This document shows, one piece after another, positions 45,151 to 45,587 of a DNA stretch of 45,587 bases. A program made the position numbers and the translations under genes. The stretch is taken from positions 1-45,587 of the forward strand of contig JALQYJ010000021.1 in NCBI GenBank assembly GCA_023254175.1, written 5' to 3'. The notes under the pieces were generated by a model. It saw only the letters and a program-made list of their open reading frames with translations. It searched no databases and was not told the DNA's origin. The number at the start of each line of letters is the position of its first letter. Within the stretch, counting starts at the first letter, position 1. The DNA is from Runella sp. (lineage in GTDB: Bacteria; Bacteroidota; Bacteroidia; Cytophagales; Spirosomataceae).

Positions 45151-45378
45151 ATGGAATTCATTAATTTCATTGAAAATGGAGCTGATTTCCATACAAGGTG
45201 GACAGTCAATCATTCTGTTACAATCAAATAAAGTTACTGCAAAATCGAAATCAGCGAGAACACTCTCGGCGTTGACGGGACATTTTGGGTCAGCAAAAAG
45301 ACTAAAAAAGAGGCTGTCATCACTTGTATAGATCAATTTCTAACTTGGTATGCCCAATATATACCCTTAGAGGGGTAG
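45151..45378 (+). pseudogene. Small ORF broken by one in-frame stop
   Basis: One frame reads MEFINFIENGADFHTRWTV...VTIK, then TAA at 45229-45231, then SYCKIEISENTLGVDGTFWV... to a TAG at 45376-45378. Both halves look like normal protein in the same frame, so this may be a 75-residue gene with a nonsense mutation. No family is recognised. Another frame is also open here (45119-45331), but its residue make-up looks non-coding. Confidence 0.4.
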
Positions 45379-45396
45379 CTAAAGCAGTTAAATTGG

Positions 45397-45425
45397 AGGG
45401 AAACTAAGTCTTTTCGTTCCCTTTT
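45397..45425 (+). terminator. Weak terminator before recQ
   Basis: AGGGAA and TTCCCT pair around a 14-base loop, followed by TTTT. It would end transcription from the HNH cassette before recQ. Confidence 0.4.
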
Positions 45426-45479
45426 GATCAGTTTCATCAATTTGCACGTACTTTCGCCTTAAATAAGTTAGCTTATATA

Positions 45480-45587
45480 ATGTCTTCGACTAAAGAACAA
45501 ATTTTAAAACAGTATTTCGGTTACGATACTTTTCGGCCGTTGCAAGCCGAAATTATTGATTGGGTATCGGCAGGAAACGATTGTATG
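45480..45587 (+). CDS. recQ: RecQ-type DNA helicase, N-terminus only
   Basis: The 36 visible codons (MSSTKEQILKQYFGYDTFR, then PLQAEIIDWVSAGNDCM) match the start of RecQ: the aromatic-rich FGYDTFRPLQ motif 0 that contacts ATP, leading toward Walker A outside the window. The rest is cut off by the window edge. A possible promoter (TTTG at 45423, TACTTTCG at 45449, 22-base spacer) lies just upstream. It is probably a housekeeping repair gene flanking the HNH cassette. Confidence 0.9.
   Translation, partial: MSSTKEQILKQYFGYDTFRPLQAEIIDWVSAGNDCM

Noticed and set aside
45119-45331. 70-codon frame as the gene before recQ
   Set aside because: Its Lys/Ser/Leu-rich composition looks non-coding, while the neighbouring frame reads like protein apart from one stop.

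Overview
The window looks like chromosomal DNA of a Cytophagales-type Bacteroidetes (inference). The grounds are SusC/SusD, DUF4249, DUF4846, DUF3857 and VCBS/ASPIC proteins, a type IX secretion sorting domain, TAnnTTTG-type promoter elements, and starts without clear Shine-Dalgarno sequences. The closest genus cannot be named from the sequence alone. No rRNA, tRNA, CRISPR array or transposase was seen.

Layout. 1-14.4 kb is a mixed region: a 5'-truncated unknown gene; a minus-strand pair of secreted proteins (an ELWxxDGT-repeat protein with a dockerin-like tail, and an unknown 645-residue protein); a cytoplasmic esterase; a small unknown protein; a periplasmic DUF3857/transglutaminase protein; and housekeeping genes (YgiQ radical SAM, DEAD-box helicase with a long leader, FtsE, a small transaldolase). 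An array of four related palindromes lies between the helicase and ygiQ, and a fifth copy lies at 681-697.

14.4-36.6 kb is one large outer-membrane/surface cluster on the plus strand: SusC, SusD, terminator, small lipoprotein, VCBS/ASPIC lipoprotein 1, a GH31-fold protein, DUF4249 lipoprotein, a second TonB-dependent receptor, VCBS/ASPIC 2, and after a hairpin-rich gap VCBS/ASPIC 3. From VCBS 1 to VCBS 2 the genes overlap by 1-4 bases, so they are probably translationally coupled. The GH31-fold protein carries a T9SS tail but has lost the nucleophile Asp, the acid/base Asp and other active-site residues, which suggests a secreted binding protein. VCBS 3 carries in-frame inserts of repetitive DNA that its paralogs lack.

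36.6-42.9 kb holds an MFS transporter, a DUF4846 protein, an M15 peptidase, a degraded ferritin N-terminus, a GH106-like glycosidase with an in-frame perfect 13-bp palindrome, and a DUF5990 protein.

42.9-45.6 kb is more AT-rich. It holds a solo HNH nuclease, a 55-codon mini-gene made of the two ends of the RNA 2'-phosphotransferase KptA with its middle deleted, a methyltransferase-HIT fusion whose HIT nucleophile His is Ala, a small ORF broken by one stop codon, and the start of recQ. The first three genes overlap. This cassette and the surface cluster with the dead GH31 are the two best candidates for unusual biology.
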